Assembly: GCF_000960475.2 (NCBI RefSeq)
Contig: NZ_JZDQ02000016.1
Coordinates: 1-64,000, forward strand
DNA from: Nocardioides luteus
GTDB taxonomy: Bacteria; Actinomycetota; Actinomycetes; Propionibacteriales; Nocardioidaceae
Direction of reading: 5' to 3'
Length of the DNA stretch: 64,000 nt
Of the stretch, positions 17,370 through 26,985 are shown one piece after another. Each line of letters begins with the position of its first letter. Position 1 is the first letter of the stretch. The position numbers and the translations under genes are program-made. The notes under the pieces were generated by a model that ran no database searches, was not told the DNA's origin, and was given only the letters and a program-made list of their open reading frames with translations.

Positions 17370-19343
17370 CTACCCCGCCGTGCGCGTCAGCCCGACGACG
17401 ACCGGGTCGTGGTCGGAGGAGCGGTACGGCGAGTCGGTGTGCAGGTCGGCGCCGGTGTAGTTGTAGCGGCTGTACTCGAGCAGCACGGACTCGCCCGAGT
17501 TGATCCCCCAGATGTCGGAGCCGGTGAAGCGGCGCTGGGCGTGCCGGTTGAGGAGCACGTGGTCGAGCGAGCCGGACAGGCCGGAGAAGGAGTAGCTGTA
17601 CTCCTCGTTGCCGCTCAGCGTCTCGGAGTCGGCGAAGCCGGCCTCGTAGAGGACCTGCATCGGGTCCTCCTGGGTGTAGGAGTTGAAGTCGCCGGCGAGC
17701 GCGACGTCGGTGACGCCGGTCTCGGCGCGGATCGAGGAGACCCAGGAGACCAGCGCGGTGGCCTGCCGGACCCGGGACTCGTTGGAGGCACCCTGACCGT
17801 CGCCGGTGTCGCCGTCGCCCGGCCACGGACCGGCCGAGCCCTTCGACTTGAAGTGGTTGACCACGAAGAGGAACGGCGCGCCGCCGTCGGCGGGCTTGAA
17901 GACCTGCCCGATCGGCTCGCGGGCGTTGCCGAAGGCCTGGTCGTCGCCGCTCTGGTCGCCCAGTGCGCGGGCCTCGCCGATGCGGCGTACGGCCGCGCGC
18001 TTGTAGATGATCGCGTTGGTGATCACGTCGGCGCCGGAGGCGTCGGGCAGCTCGGCCGAGGACGGGTTGGCCGTCCAGAGCTTGCGGCCGGCGGCCGCGT
18101 TGAGCGCGGCGACCAGCGAGTTGGTCGCCTCGTCGGGGGTCTCGCCCAGGCGCGCGGAGTTCTCGATCTCCATCAGCCCGACGACGTCGGCGTCGAGCGC
18201 GTTGATCGCGGAGACGATCTTGGCCTGCTGGCGACCGAAGTCGGCCGGGTCCCAGGCACCGCGCTGGTCGCAGCCGCCGCTGACGCTGTTGCCGTCACCG
18301 GAGCGGTCCTTGTAGGCGGTGCAGCCACCGTCACCGACGTTGTCGTCGTCGGCGTCGCCCAGCGTGGTGAAGTAGTTGAGCACGTTGAACGAGGCGATCT
18401 TCAGGTCGGCGCGACGGCCGATCTTGCGCTCGTCCGGGGCGTCGCTGCGTACGTTGCCGAAGTCAGCCGGCCACGAAGCCGGGTCCGCAGTGGCGACCTG
18501 GGTGGGCTGGAGGCGGTAGGTGGGCGCCGAGGGCGAGCCGCCCTCGGAGAAGATCACCGGGCCGCGGAAGTCGACCGGGGCACCGACCACGACGGGGGCG
18601 GTGTTGGACACGTAGGGGATGGTGCGGCTCGTCGGCGGGCGCAGCGTGGTCGAGGAGCCGTCGTCGAGCACGATCCCGCGGGCGGCGTTGTCGGCCCTGA
18701 CGGCCTCCGCCTCGGCGGACCCGGGCCGGGCCACCTCGGTCGGCTGGAGCAGCGGGTGGTCGCCGTGGGCGAGACCGAGCTCGCCGAAGTTCTCCACGCC
18801 GTAGGTGTTGCTGACGGTGACGTCGCCCTGGGGCGCGAAGAGCATCCCCTCCAGCGACTCCCGCTGCGCGTCGGTCGCCGGCCACTGCGAGACGACCGGC
18901 TCGATCGTCCCGGTGCCGTCGGTGACGATGTCGGTGGCCGCGGGCACGGACACCTCGGTCAGCCCCACGTACTCGGTCACCGCACCGGTCACCGTCACCG
19001 CGTCGCCCGGCTTGACCGTGACGGCACCGGCCGAGCGGGGCTGGTAGACGAAGACCGCATCGGAGGCGTCGTGGGACCCGAGGTCGAGCGACCCGCCGGT
19101 GCCGGGGGTCTGGAGGTAGAAGCCGAAGAACCCGCCCGAGGGGTAGGCGGCAGTGACGATGCCGCTGGTCGTGACCGTCTGGCCGACGAGCGGGCTGGTG
19201 GTGCCGGTGCCTTGGATGTCGGCGATGGCGACGGCCTCGGCAGCCGTGGCGGCGCGCGCGGTCGGGATGGCGACCGCGCCGATGCCTGCGACGGCGGCCG
19301 TCAGGCCGACCATCGAACCGAGCACCTGACGTGCTGAGAACAT
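17370..19343 (-). CDS. Secreted ExeM/NucH-family endonuclease
   Basis: 657 residues. A typical export signal (hydrophobic LGSMVGLTAAVAGIGAVAI, cleavage after ARA at about residue 31) is followed by an OB-like domain (ADIQGTG...TTSGIVTA). A C-terminal endonuclease/exonuclease/phosphatase domain follows, with ASFNVLNYF, LMEIENS, NHFKSKG, GDFNSY and SDHDPVV motifs carrying the metal and catalytic residues. ExeM/NucH proteins are extracellular DNases used for nutrient release or biofilm remodelling. It has no sortase or other anchor at its C-terminus. It interrupts the otherwise conserved pgsA-cinA pair. Confidence 0.93.
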   Translation of the reverse strand: MFSARQVLGSMVGLTAAVAGIGAVAIPTARAATAAEAVAIADIQGTGTTSPLVGQTVTTSGIVTAAYPSGGFFGFYLQTPGTGGSLDLGSHDASDAVFVYQPRSAGAVTVKPGDAVTVTGAVTEYVGLTEVSVPAATDIVTDGTGTIEPVVSQWPATDAQRESLEGMLFAPQGDVTVSNTYGVENFGELGLAHGDHPLLQPTEVARPGSAEAEAVRADNAARGIVLDDGSSTTLRPPTSRTIPYVSNTAPVVVGAPVDFRGPVIFSEGGSPSAPTYRLQPTQVATADPASWPADFGNVRSDAPDERKIGRRADLKIASFNVLNYFTTLGDADDDNVGDGGCTAYKDRSGDGNSVSGGCDQRGAWDPADFGRQQAKIVSAINALDADVVGLMEIENSARLGETPDEATNSLVAALNAAAGRKLWTANPSSAELPDASGADVITNAIIYKRAAVRRIGEARALGDQSGDDQAFGNAREPIGQVFKPADGGAPFLFVVNHFKSKGSAGPWPGDGDTGDGQGASNESRVRQATALVSWVSSIRAETGVTDVALAGDFNSYTQEDPMQVLYEAGFADSETLSGNEEYSYSFSGLSGSLDHVLLNRHAQRRFTGSDIWGINSGESVLLEYSRYNYTGADLHTDSPYRSSDHDPVVVGLTRTAG

Positions 19344-19490
19344 GGGTGACTCCCCGCGTGTGGAAGGTAGAGGGCGATCGGCGGTCTGCCCGATTCAGCA
19401 CCGACCGAACGGCGACAATAACGCCGCGTACACCTTCTTCGCGGGGATCTTCGATGAACGTCCGGTAACGGAGTTACAACTACCCGAAAT

Positions 19491-20135
19491 TCAGGATCGG
19501 AGCGACGCGCGCTGCTTCCACACGCCCTGGAAGAACTGGAACCCGGACCACATCGTCAGGGCCACCGCGACGGCCAGGCAGATCTGGAAGGCGTAGAAGA
19601 GCAGCTCCCACACCAGGGCGTCACCGAAGGCGCCGCCGTGGGCCGAACCGTGCGGCAGCGGCAGCAGCAGACCGCCGAGCGCGACGGCCTGGACGGTGGT
19701 CTTGATCTTGCCGAGCTGGTCGGCCGCGATCACGATCCGCTTCAGCACCGAGAGCCGCAGCAGCGTGACGCTCCACTCGCGCAGCAGCACGATGACGGTC
19801 ACCCACCACCAGATGTCACCGACGATCGAGAGCCCGATGAAGGCCATCCCGGTGACCGCCTTGTCGGCGATCGGGTCGGCGATCTTGCCGAAGTCGGTGA
19901 CCAGGTTGTGCTTGCGGGCCAGGTCGCCGTCGATCTTGTCGGTGATCATCGCCAGCGCGAAGATCACGAAGGAGACCCATCGCAGGGTCGGGTTGTCACC
20001 GCCGTCGGCGAGCAGCGCCCACGCGAAGAACGGCACCGCGATGATCCGCAGCGTGGTCAGCGCGTTGGGGATGTTCCAGTTGCTGGTCTTGACGACGGCG
20101 TCGGCATTCTGCGGCTGCTCGTTCACGGGCTGCAC
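19491..20135 (-). CDS. pgsA: CDP-diacylglycerol-glycerol-3-phosphate 3-phosphatidyltransferase
   Basis: 214 residues with several membrane helices. It carries the CDP-alcohol phosphotransferase motif D-x2-DG-x2-AR-x8-G-x3-D-x3-D, seen as DKIDGDLARKH followed by FGKIADPIADK, which binds the metal and CDP. It catalyses the committed step to phosphatidylglycerol and cardiolipin at the membrane. The start lies 1 base after the rimO stop, so the two are one operon. The NIPNALTTLRI opening is typical for PgsA and supports the start, though about 15 residues precede it. Confidence 0.93.
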   Translation of the reverse strand: MQPVNEQPQNADAVVKTSNWNIPNALTTLRIIAVPFFAWALLADGGDNPTLRWVSFVIFALAMITDKIDGDLARKHNLVTDFGKIADPIADKAVTGMAFIGLSIVGDIWWWVTVIVLLREWSVTLLRLSVLKRIVIAADQLGKIKTTVQAVALGGLLLPLPHGSAHGGAFGDALVWELLFYAFQICLAVAVALTMWSGFQFFQGVWKQRASLRS

Positions 20136-20136
20136 C

Positions 20137-21606
20137 CTAACCGTTCACCGAGGCGACCAGGTCAACGCCTTCGGAGGCGATGACCGTGGCGGTCACGAGA
20201 TCACCCGGACGTACGCCCTCGACGTCGCCCTCGAGGGAGGTCATCCCGTCCACCTCGGGACCCTGGTGGGCGGCCCGGCCGAGGATCTCGCCGTCGGCGA
20301 CCTCCTCGACGAGCACGACGACCTGCTCCCCGATCCGCTCCTCGGCCCGCTGGGCGGTGAGCTCCTCGACGAGCTCGTTGACGTGCTCGACGCGGGCACG
20401 GATCTCGTCCTCGTCCAGCTTGAGCGAGTCGTCGAAGCCGGCGGCCTCGGTGCCCTCCTCGTCGGAGTAGCCGAAGACGCCGGTGACGTCCATCCGGGCG
20501 GCGACCAGGAAGTCGGTGAGGATCTCGAGGTCCTCCTCGGTCTCGCCGGGGAAGCCGACGATGACGTTGGACCGTACGCCGGCCTCGGGCGCATAGCCGC
20601 GGATCTGCTCGAGCAGGCCCAGGAAGCTCTCCGGGTCGCCGAACCGCTTCATCCGCCGCAGCACGGCGTTGGAGGCGTGCTGGAAGCTCAGGTCGAAGTA
20701 GGGGGTCACCCCCGGCGTGGTGCCGATGACCTTCAGCAGGTCGGGCCGGGTCTCGGCGGGCTGCAGGTAGGAGACGCGTACGCGCTCGATGCCGTCGATG
20801 CCGGCGAGCTCGGGAAGGAGCGTCTCGAGCAGCCGGATGTCGCCGAGGTCCTTGCCGTAGGAGGTGGAGTTCTCCGAGACCAGGAAGAGCTCCTTGACGC
20901 CCTGCTGGGCCAGCCACTGGGCCTCGTGGAGCACGTCGGAGGGGCGCCGCGAGACGAACGAGCCACGGAACTGCGGGATCGCGCAGAAGGTGCAGCGGCG
21001 GTCACAGCCCGAGGCGAGCTTCAGCGGCGCCCACGGGGCGTCGTCGAGCCGCGTACGTCCCGCGAAACCGGGCACCTGGTCGACGGCCGCCATGCCGGGG
21101 ACCGAGATGGCGGAGGCGTCGCGCTCGACCGGGGAGATCGGGAGCAGCAGGCGCCGGTCCTGGGGCGTGTGCGGGTGGTGGGTCTCGCCGCTGAGGATGG
21201 AGCGGAGCTTGGCGGCGATGTCGGGGTAGTCGTCGAAGCCGAGCACCGCGTCGGCCTCGGGGAGCTCGGCGGCCAGGTCCTTGCCGTAGCGCTCGGCCAT
21301 GCAGCCGACCGCGACGACCGCCTGGGCCTTCCCCGTCTCCTTGAGGTCGGCGGCCTCGAGCAGCGTGTCGACCGAGTCCTTCTTGGCCTGCTCGACGAAC
21401 CCGCAGGTGTTCACGACCACCGTGTCGGCCTCGTCCGGGTCGGCGACCAGGCGGAAGCCCCCGGCGGTCAGCCGGCCGGCGAGCTCCTCGGAGTCCACCT
21501 CGTTGCGGGTGCACCCGAGGGTCACCATGGCGACCGACACGAGCGGCTGGTCGGCCTGCTGATCGGTCGGAGCGGTCTCGGCGGAGGGTTCGGTGGCAGT
21601 GCTCAT
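20137..21606 (-). CDS. rimO: Ribosomal protein uS12 methylthiotransferase RimO
   Basis: 489 residues from the ATG at 21606; a longer frame to 21630 is open but starts with unlikely sequence. Domains in order: UPF0004 cluster-binding domain ([16 protein letters not shown]), radical-SAM domain with the CxxxCxxC motif CDRRCTFC, and a C-terminal TRAM domain. It adds a methylthio group to the beta carbon of an aspartate in ribosomal protein uS12. RimO rather than MiaB is supported by [16 protein letters not shown]. It is translationally close to pgsA, as in many actinobacteria. Confidence 0.93.
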   Translation of the reverse strand: MSTATEPSAETAPTDQQADQPLVSVAMVTLGCTRNEVDSEELAGRLTAGGFRLVADPDEADTVVVNTCGFVEQAKKDSVDTLLEAADLKETGKAQAVVAVGCMAERYGKDLAAELPEADAVLGFDDYPDIAAKLRSILSGETHHPHTPQDRRLLLPISPVERDASAISVPGMAAVDQVPGFAGRTRLDDAPWAPLKLASGCDRRCTFCAIPQFRGSFVSRRPSDVLHEAQWLAQQGVKELFLVSENSTSYGKDLGDIRLLETLLPELAGIDGIERVRVSYLQPAETRPDLLKVIGTTPGVTPYFDLSFQHASNAVLRRMKRFGDPESFLGLLEQIRGYAPEAGVRSNVIVGFPGETEEDLEILTDFLVAARMDVTGVFGYSDEEGTEAAGFDDSLKLDEDEIRARVEHVNELVEELTAQRAEERIGEQVVVLVEEVADGEILGRAAHQGPEVDGMTSLEGDVEGVRPGDLVTATVIASEGVDLVASVNG

Positions 21607-21667
21607 CACCGTGAAGTATGACGGGCACACGCCCCGGACACCGAACCCTCGCGCCGGACCGGAGGGT

Positions 21668-22090
21668 TCAGTCGGGGACCGAGCCCGGCTTGACGGACAG
21701 AACCGGGCAGGCCGCGCCGAGCAGGATCCGCTGGGCGACGCTGCCCATCAGCAGCTTGCCCACCGGCGTACGCCGCCGCAGACCGACCACGATCAGCCGG
21801 GCGTCGAGCTGCTCGGCGGCGTCGAGGACCGCGCCGGCGACGTCCGGGTCGATGGACTGCCGGACCTCGTGGGGCCGGCCGGAGTCGGTGAGCCGGCGCT
21901 CGAGCTCGCCGAGCTGCTCCTCGAAGGCGAAGCGCTCGTCGACCAGGGCGTCGCCCCGGGAGGCGTTGACGACCACGACGCCACGGTCACGGCGCTCGGC
22001 GTCGGCGAGCGCCCAGTCCAGCGCGACCGCGCCGTAGACGTCGGGCGCCCAGGCCACGACGACCCAGCCACCTGCGGGAGTCTCACTCAT
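21668..22090 (-). CDS. UspA-type universal stress protein
   Basis: 140 residues forming a single Usp domain. The C-terminal nucleotide-binding pattern is partly preserved: [22 protein letters not shown] has G-x(8)-G-x(3)-GS-like spacing, so ATP binding is plausible. Its ATG overlaps the tctA stop by one base (TGATG), making it the last gene of the tct operon. The role of a stress protein in a tricarboxylate uptake operon is not known; it may tune transporter activity or respond to substrate stress (inference). Confidence 0.88.
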   Translation of the reverse strand: MSETPAGGWVVVAWAPDVYGAVALDWALADAERRDRGVVVVNASRGDALVDERFAFEEQLGELERRLTDSGRPHEVRQSIDPDVAGAVLDAAEQLDARLIVVGLRRRTPVGKLLMGSVAQRILLGAACPVLSVKPGSVPD

Positions 22091-23613
22091 CAGTCCACCA
22101 GCTCCTTCTCTTCCTCGACGACGGCCGACTGCTCGGCCCGTGCCCGGGCCCGGGCGATGAACGGCCGGCCCAGCATGAACAACGCGATCAGGACGTAGAT
22201 GACCACCGCCAGCGGCTCGCTCAGCAACCCACCGTAGTCACCGCCCGAGATCGTCAGCGCCTCGCGCAGCTTGCTCTCCATCAGCGGTCCCAGGATGACG
22301 CCCAGGATCAGCGGCAGCACCGGCAGGCCGAAGCGGCGCATCAGCAGCCCGAGCAGGCCGAACGCGACCAGCAGCCCGATGTCGAACGGGTCCAGGTTGG
22401 TGGCGTACGCACCCAGGCAGGCGAAGAAGAGGATGCCCGCGTAGAGCTGCGGCCGCGGGATCCGCAGCAGCCGGGCCCACAGCGGCGCCAGCGGCAGGTT
22501 GAGCACCAGCAGCAGGGTGTTGCCGATCAAGAGGCTGGCCAGCAGCGTCCACACCAGGTCGGCGTGGTCGGTCATCAGCTGCGGCCCCGGGGTGATGCCG
22601 TAGCCCTGGAGCGCGGAGAGCATCACCGAGGCGGTGGCGGTCACCGGCAGGCCGAGGGCGAGCATCGGCACGAACATGCCGGCGGCCGAGGCGTTGTTGG
22701 CCGCCTCCGGACCGGCGACGCCCTCGATGGCGCCGCGGCCGAAGTCACCGCGCTTGGAGAGCTTCCGCTCGGTCAGGTAGGAGAGGAAGGTGGGGATCTC
22801 GGCGCCACCCGCGGGCAGCGCGCCGAACGGGAACCCGAAGGCGGTGCCGCGCAGCCACGGCTTCCACGAGCGGCCCCAGTCCTCGCGTCCCATCCACGGG
22901 CGCCCGACGGGGATCACGTGGGTCGGCTTCCGGCGCAGGTGGGCGGCGACCCACAGGGCCTCACCGAGAGCGAAGATGCCGACCGCGACGACCACGATGT
23001 CGAGCCGGTCGACGAGCTGGGTGACCCCGAAGGTGAGCCGCGGCTGGCCGGTGTTGAGGTCGAGACCGACCAGGCCGATGGTGAGGCCGAGGAACAGCGC
23101 GGCGAACCCGCGCAGCGCCGAGGTGCCGAGCACCGTCGTGGTCATGACCAGCGCCAGGACCATCAGCGCGAAGTACGACGGCGCACCCAGGTCGACGGCC
23201 ACGTCGGCCAGTGCCGGCGAGAAGAAGGCCACCAGGATCGTGCCGATGGTGCCGGCGACGAACGAGCCGACCGCGGCGGTGGCCAACGCCTGCGCGCCAC
23301 GCCCCGCCCGGGCCATCCGGTTGCCCTCCAGCGCCGTCATCACCGAGGCGGACTCCCCCGGTGTGTTCAGCAGGATCGAGGTGGTGGATCCGCCGTACAT
23401 GCCGCCGTAGTAGAGACCGGCGAACATGATGAACGCGCTGGTCGGCTCGAGCCGGTACGTCACGGGCAGCAGCAGCGCGATGGCCATCGCCGGCCCGATG
23501 CCGGGGAGCACGCCGACGAAGGTGCCCAGCAGCACGCCGATGGCGGCGTAGAGCAGGTTCATCGGGGTCAGGGCGGACTCGAGTCCGCCCATGAGCAGTT
23601 CGAAGTTCTCCAT
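22090..23613 (-). CDS. tctA: Tripartite tricarboxylate transporter large permease TctA
   Basis: 507 residues with about 11-12 membrane helices. It shows the TctA signatures [17 protein letters not shown] near the N-terminus and [14 protein letters not shown], plus [13 protein letters not shown] loop [12 protein letters not shown]. TctA forms the channel part of the TTT system, which takes up citrate or related carboxylates with a periplasmic-type binding protein (TctC) and small subunit (TctB). It starts 10 bases after the tctB stop. The cytoplasmic C-terminus is long and charged ([21 protein letters not shown]). Confidence 0.93.
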   Translation of the reverse strand: MENFELLMGGLESALTPMNLLYAAIGVLLGTFVGVLPGIGPAMAIALLLPVTYRLEPTSAFIMFAGLYYGGMYGGSTTSILLNTPGESASVMTALEGNRMARAGRGAQALATAAVGSFVAGTIGTILVAFFSPALADVAVDLGAPSYFALMVLALVMTTTVLGTSALRGFAALFLGLTIGLVGLDLNTGQPRLTFGVTQLVDRLDIVVVAVGIFALGEALWVAAHLRRKPTHVIPVGRPWMGREDWGRSWKPWLRGTAFGFPFGALPAGGAEIPTFLSYLTERKLSKRGDFGRGAIEGVAGPEAANNASAAGMFVPMLALGLPVTATASVMLSALQGYGITPGPQLMTDHADLVWTLLASLLIGNTLLLVLNLPLAPLWARLLRIPRPQLYAGILFFACLGAYATNLDPFDIGLLVAFGLLGLLMRRFGLPVLPLILGVILGPLMESKLREALTISGGDYGGLLSEPLAVVIYVLIALFMLGRPFIARARARAEQSAVVEEEKELVD

Positions 23614-23623
23614 CAGTCAGTCC

Positions 23624-24148
23624 TCACAGGATCCCGTCGAGTACGCCAGGGGTGAGCGGGATGCCCAGACCGACGTAGAAGGCGTACCAGCTGCCGATCG
23701 CCAGGACGAGCCCGACGATCACGTCGCGCACGAACGTCCGGCTGCCGAGGGCCCAGGCGGCGCCGGCGAACAGCACCGCGCCGGAGATCGCCCAGCCGAG
23801 CAGGTTCACGGTGGCGACCGTGAACAGCAGCACCGCGACCAGCTTGAGGACCGTGACCCAGTCGGCCGAGGAGCTCAGGTCGACGTCCTCGCCCTCCTCG
23901 GGCTCCGGCTGGGAGCCGCGCGCGGTGGCGACGGCGAGCAGCGCACCGACGACGACGAGGCCCGCACCGATGACGTACGGGAAGACGCGGGGGCCGACCG
24001 GGTCGGCGAAGCCGACCTCGAGGCCGGCGGCGTCGACGACGGTGTAGATCCCGACGAGGATCATGAACGCGGCCAGGCCGTACTGGCCGACGTCGATCCG
24101 GCGGCGACCGGGCTCGGTCGCGGCCGGTTGCGTTTCGTGGACGCTCAC
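23624..24148 (-). CDS. tctB: Tripartite tricarboxylate transporter small subunit TctB
   Basis: 174 residues from the GTG at 24148, which overlaps the tctC stop as GTGA. The frame stays open far upstream but that part shadows tctC. Four membrane helices are apparent (around YGLAAFMILVGIYTVV, PYVIGAGLVVVGALLAV, VLKLVAVLLFTVATVNLL, and the C-terminal IVGLVLAIGSWYAFYV), the usual TctB topology. It is the small membrane subunit that pairs with TctA. Confidence 0.9.
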   Translation of the reverse strand: MSVHETQPAATEPGRRRIDVGQYGLAAFMILVGIYTVVDAAGLEVGFADPVGPRVFPYVIGAGLVVVGALLAVATARGSQPEPEEGEDVDLSSSADWVTVLKLVAVLLFTVATVNLLGWAISGAVLFAGAAWALGSRTFVRDVIVGLVLAIGSWYAFYVGLGIPLTPGVLDGIL

Positions 24149-25266
24149 AGCAGATCCAGCTCCTTCAGGGTCGTCGCGACGCGCTTGTCCTGCTCGACGA
24201 GCAGGTCGTGGAAGTCGTCGCCGGTCACGAAGGCGTCGGTCCAGCCGTTGTCCTTCAACGCCTGCTGCCACTGCTTCGAGTCGTGCATGCGGGTGAGCAG
24301 GTCGATCAGCTCCTGGCGCCGCTCGTCGCTGATCCCCGGCGGAGCGAGGATGCCGCGCCAGTTGAGGAAGACCAGGTCGATGCCGCTCTCGGTGAGCGTG
24401 GGCGCGTCCGCGAAGACGCCGGTGCCGCGCTCGTCGCCGGAGACCGCGAGGACGCGCAGCTCCCCGGCCTCCACCTGGCCCTCGAACTCGGCGAGACCGG
24501 AGAAGCCGACCTCGATCTTGTGACCCAGCAGCGCGCTGGTGAGCGGGCCGCCACCGTCGTAGGGGACGTACTTGACCTCCTTGGGGTCGATGCCGGCGGC
24601 CTTGGCCAGCTGCATCGGGAAGAGGTGGTCGGGGCCGCCGGGCGAGGACCCGCCGCCGACGACGACGGAATCGGGGTCCGCCGACCAGGCCTTGACCAGG
24701 TCGTCGATCGTCTTGAAGGGCGAGTCGGCCGGGACCAGCACACCCTCCTGCTCCTCGATGAGCTGCGCGATCGGGGTGGCGTCCTGCGGGCGGGCGTCCA
24801 CACCGAAGGAGTACGTCGAGCCGACCACGCCCAGACCGATGGTCATGAGCAGGTTGCCGTTGCCCTCCTCGCTCATCAGGCGGGACATCGCCACGGAGCC
24901 GCCGGCGCCCAGGATGTTGGTGACCTGGATGTCGCCGCCGGTCAGGTTGTCGCGGTCCAGGACGCCCACGGCCGCCCGGCCGGTCTGGTCGTAGCCACCG
25001 CCGGGGCTGTTCGGGATCCACATGTCGAGGTCGCGGGACTCCTCGCCACGGGTCACGCCACAGGCGGATGCCACCGCGAGCAGGCAGGTCACGAGCACGA
25101 CGGTCAGGGCGCGGGTACGGCGTATGCTCGCTGCCCGACGCGATCGCCGCTGCTGCTGTTGCGGCGGAAGCGGCGGCCGGCTCGGATCGGGCGGGGACTG
25201 CGATGTCGGCGTCGACAACGTCTGGCCTCCAGACTCAGGAATGAAACGGTCAGTGGCGATGGTCAC
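24145..25266 (-). CDS. tctC: Tripartite tricarboxylate transporter substrate-binding lipoprotein TctC
   Basis: 373 residues. A long charged N-terminus precedes the hydrophobic segment VVLVTCLLAVASAC, whose cysteine could be lipidated (lipobox ASAC is acceptable, not ideal). The TctC/Bug-type binding fold follows, with WIPNSPGGGYDQTGR, the carboxylate-binding P-loop-like region near the start, and GSPGGPDHLFPMQLAKAAGID mid-protein. Bug proteins bind citrate, terephthalate and other carboxylates. The gene leads the tctC-tctB-tctA-usp operon and is divergent from a CitA/CitB-type two-component system. The true start may lie downstream of 25266, since the first 45 residues are low-complexity. Confidence 0.88.
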   Translation of the reverse strand: MTIATDRFIPESGGQTLSTPTSQSPPDPSRPPLPPQQQQRRSRRAASIRRTRALTVVLVTCLLAVASACGVTRGEESRDLDMWIPNSPGGGYDQTGRAAVGVLDRDNLTGGDIQVTNILGAGGSVAMSRLMSEEGNGNLLMTIGLGVVGSTYSFGVDARPQDATPIAQLIEEQEGVLVPADSPFKTIDDLVKAWSADPDSVVVGGGSSPGGPDHLFPMQLAKAAGIDPKEVKYVPYDGGGPLTSALLGHKIEVGFSGLAEFEGQVEAGELRVLAVSGDERGTGVFADAPTLTESGIDLVFLNWRGILAPPGISDERRQELIDLLTRMHDSKQWQQALKDNGWTDAFVTGDDFHDLLVEQDKRVATTLKELDLL

Positions 25267-25302
25267 AGCCCAGGGTGACCCCCGTCACCGTTCGGCAACC
25301 AA

Positions 25303-25308
25303 AGGAGG
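25303..25308 (+). promoter_or_regulatory. Strong ribosome binding site that decides a TTG start
   Basis: AGGAGG lies 9 bases before the TTG at 25318 of the sensor kinase. The earlier in-frame TTG at 25309 touches this site and cannot be used, which moves the start three codons downstream. Confidence 0.75.
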
Positions 25309-25317
25309 TTGTGTAAC

Positions 25318-26985
25318 TTGCGGTCACAGGGATCGCGCCGCCACCTCTCGCTGGCCGGCCAGGTGCTGCTGCTGCAGCTCTCGGTGCTGCTGCTCGTCGT
25401 CGTGGCGACCAGCATCGTGTCACTGCGGCAGAGCGACGCGGACTTCCGCGACTCCCGTGAGGACCGGCTGCGCGCCGCCGCGGAGAGCCTGGCCGGGATC
25501 GCCGCGGTCCAGGACGGGCTGACCAGCGAACCCGACCGGCAGGCGCTGGGCTTCTACCTGCAGACCCGCGCCGCGGACGCGGGCGCCGACACCGCCTACC
25601 TCACCGGGCTCGACGGCACGATCCTCGTCGCCACCGACCCCACCCGGGTCGGTGAGACCCTGGCCCTCGGCCGGAGCGAGACGACTCGCGCCTGGTCCGG
25701 CGACATCGTCGACGCCGGCCGCCGGGCGATCGCCGCCCAGGTGCCGGTCTACGGCGGCGGCACGACGGGGACCGATCCGCAGGCACCGCATCCGGTCGGC
25801 GTGGTCGTGGTGACCGAGGACTACCCGCCTCTCACCGAGCGCCTCGCCCGCACCTGGGCCGACGCGGTGACCGTGCTGCTGGCCGGTCTCGCGCTCGCGC
25901 TGCTCGGGTCATGGCTGCTGGCGCGGCTGATCAAGCGGCGTACGCGTGGGCTGGAGCCCCGCGACATCGCCGCCCTCGCCGACCACCGTGAGGGCCTGCT
26001 GCGCTCGATCCGCGAGGGGGTGCTGGCCGTCGGCGCCGACGGCCGGGTCAGCCTGATGAGCGACAGCGCCCGGGACCTGCTCGGGCTGACCGCGGACCCG
26101 ACCGGGCGCCGGCTCGACGAGCTGGACCTGCCCACCGAGACCCTCGCCCTGCTCAGCGGCTCCGAGGAGGTGCACGACGCGCCGCTGGTGGCCGGCGAGC
26201 GGGTGCTCGTGCTCAACCGCAACCGCGTCCACCACGCCGGCCGACCCGCCGGCACCGTCACCACGCTGCGCGACCGCACCGAGCTGGTGGCCCTGCAGAG
26301 CGAGCTCAACGCCCGCGAGAGCGTCACCGAGACCCTGCGCGCACAGACCCACGAGTTCAGCAACCAGCTGCACACCATCACCGGGCTGCTGGAGCTGGAG
26401 GAGTATGCCGAGGTCGGCCGTTTCGTCACCGGGCTGACCGCACGCCGGGCGGCCCTGAGCGACCACATCACCTCGCGGATCGACGACCCCGCGGTGGCCG
26501 CCCTGCTCATCGCGAAGGCCAGCCTGGCCGCCGAGCGGCGGGTCAGCATCGACCTGGACGCCACCAGCTCGCTGCCCCGGCTCACGCCCGACGGCTCCGC
26601 CGACGTGGTGACCGTGCTCGGCAACCTGGTCGACAACGCCGTCGACGCCGCCGCGCTGGTGGGGCCGCTCGACGGCCGGGTCGGCGTACGGCTGACGGCC
26701 GCGGGGCAGACCGTGACCGTACGCGTCTCCGACACCGGCGGCGGGGTGCCCGCCGAGCGGCTGCCCGAGATCTTCCGGCGCGGCTTCAGCACGAAGCCGC
26801 GCGACGCCAGCGGACGTGGCGTGGGGCTCGCGCTGGTGCAGCTGGTGTGCCGCACGCGCGGCGGCGAGGTCGAGGTGGAGAATAGCGGGTCGGAGGAGCG
26901 CCCCGGAGCCGTCTTCATCGCCACCCTGCCGGGCGCCGTCCCTCTCGCCCCACCCACCACCACTGCCCCTGAGGAGGCCCGATGA
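25318..26985 (+). CDS. CitA/DcuS-type sensor histidine kinase
   Basis: About 555 residues. Two membrane helices (about 12-32 and 175-195) flank an extracytoplasmic sensor domain of the PAS-like Cache type. A cytoplasmic PAS domain follows (RSIREGVLAVGADGRVSLMS), then a HATPase with H-box QTHEFSNQLHTI (phospho-acceptor His345), N-box NLVDNAVDAA and G-boxes DTGGGVP and GRGVGLALV. This is the CitA/DcuS architecture that senses C4 or tricarboxylates outside the cell. It is divergent from the tct operon and its stop overlaps the response regulator start as ATGA. The expected job is inducing tctCBA in response to the transported carboxylate. Confidence 0.93.
   Translation: MRSQGSRRHLSLAGQVLLLQLSVLLLVVVATSIVSLRQSDADFRDSREDRLRAAAESLAGIAAVQDGLTSEPDRQALGFYLQTRAADAGADTAYLTGLDGTILVATDPTRVGETLALGRSETTRAWSGDIVDAGRRAIAAQVPVYGGGTTGTDPQAPHPVGVVVVTEDYPPLTERLARTWADAVTVLLAGLALALLGSWLLARLIKRRTRGLEPRDIAALADHREGLLRSIREGVLAVGADGRVSLMSDSARDLLGLTADPTGRRLDELDLPTETLALLSGSEEVHDAPLVAGERVLVLNRNRVHHAGRPAGTVTTLRDRTELVALQSELNARESVTETLRAQTHEFSNQLHTITGLLELEEYAEVGRFVTGLTARRAALSDHITSRIDDPAVAALLIAKASLAAERRVSIDLDATSSLPRLTPDGSADVVTVLGNLVDNAVDAAALVGPLDGRVGVRLTAAGQTVTVRVSDTGGGVPAERLPEIFRRGFSTKPRDASGRGVGLALVQLVCRTRGGEVEVENSGSEERPGAVFIATLPGAVPLAPPTTTAPEEAR

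Noticed and set aside
24149..25021. Long Arg/Gly-rich extension of TctB
   Set aside because: It is the out-of-frame shadow of tctC; the GTG at 24148 overlaps the tctC stop as GTGA and starts a normal TctB.
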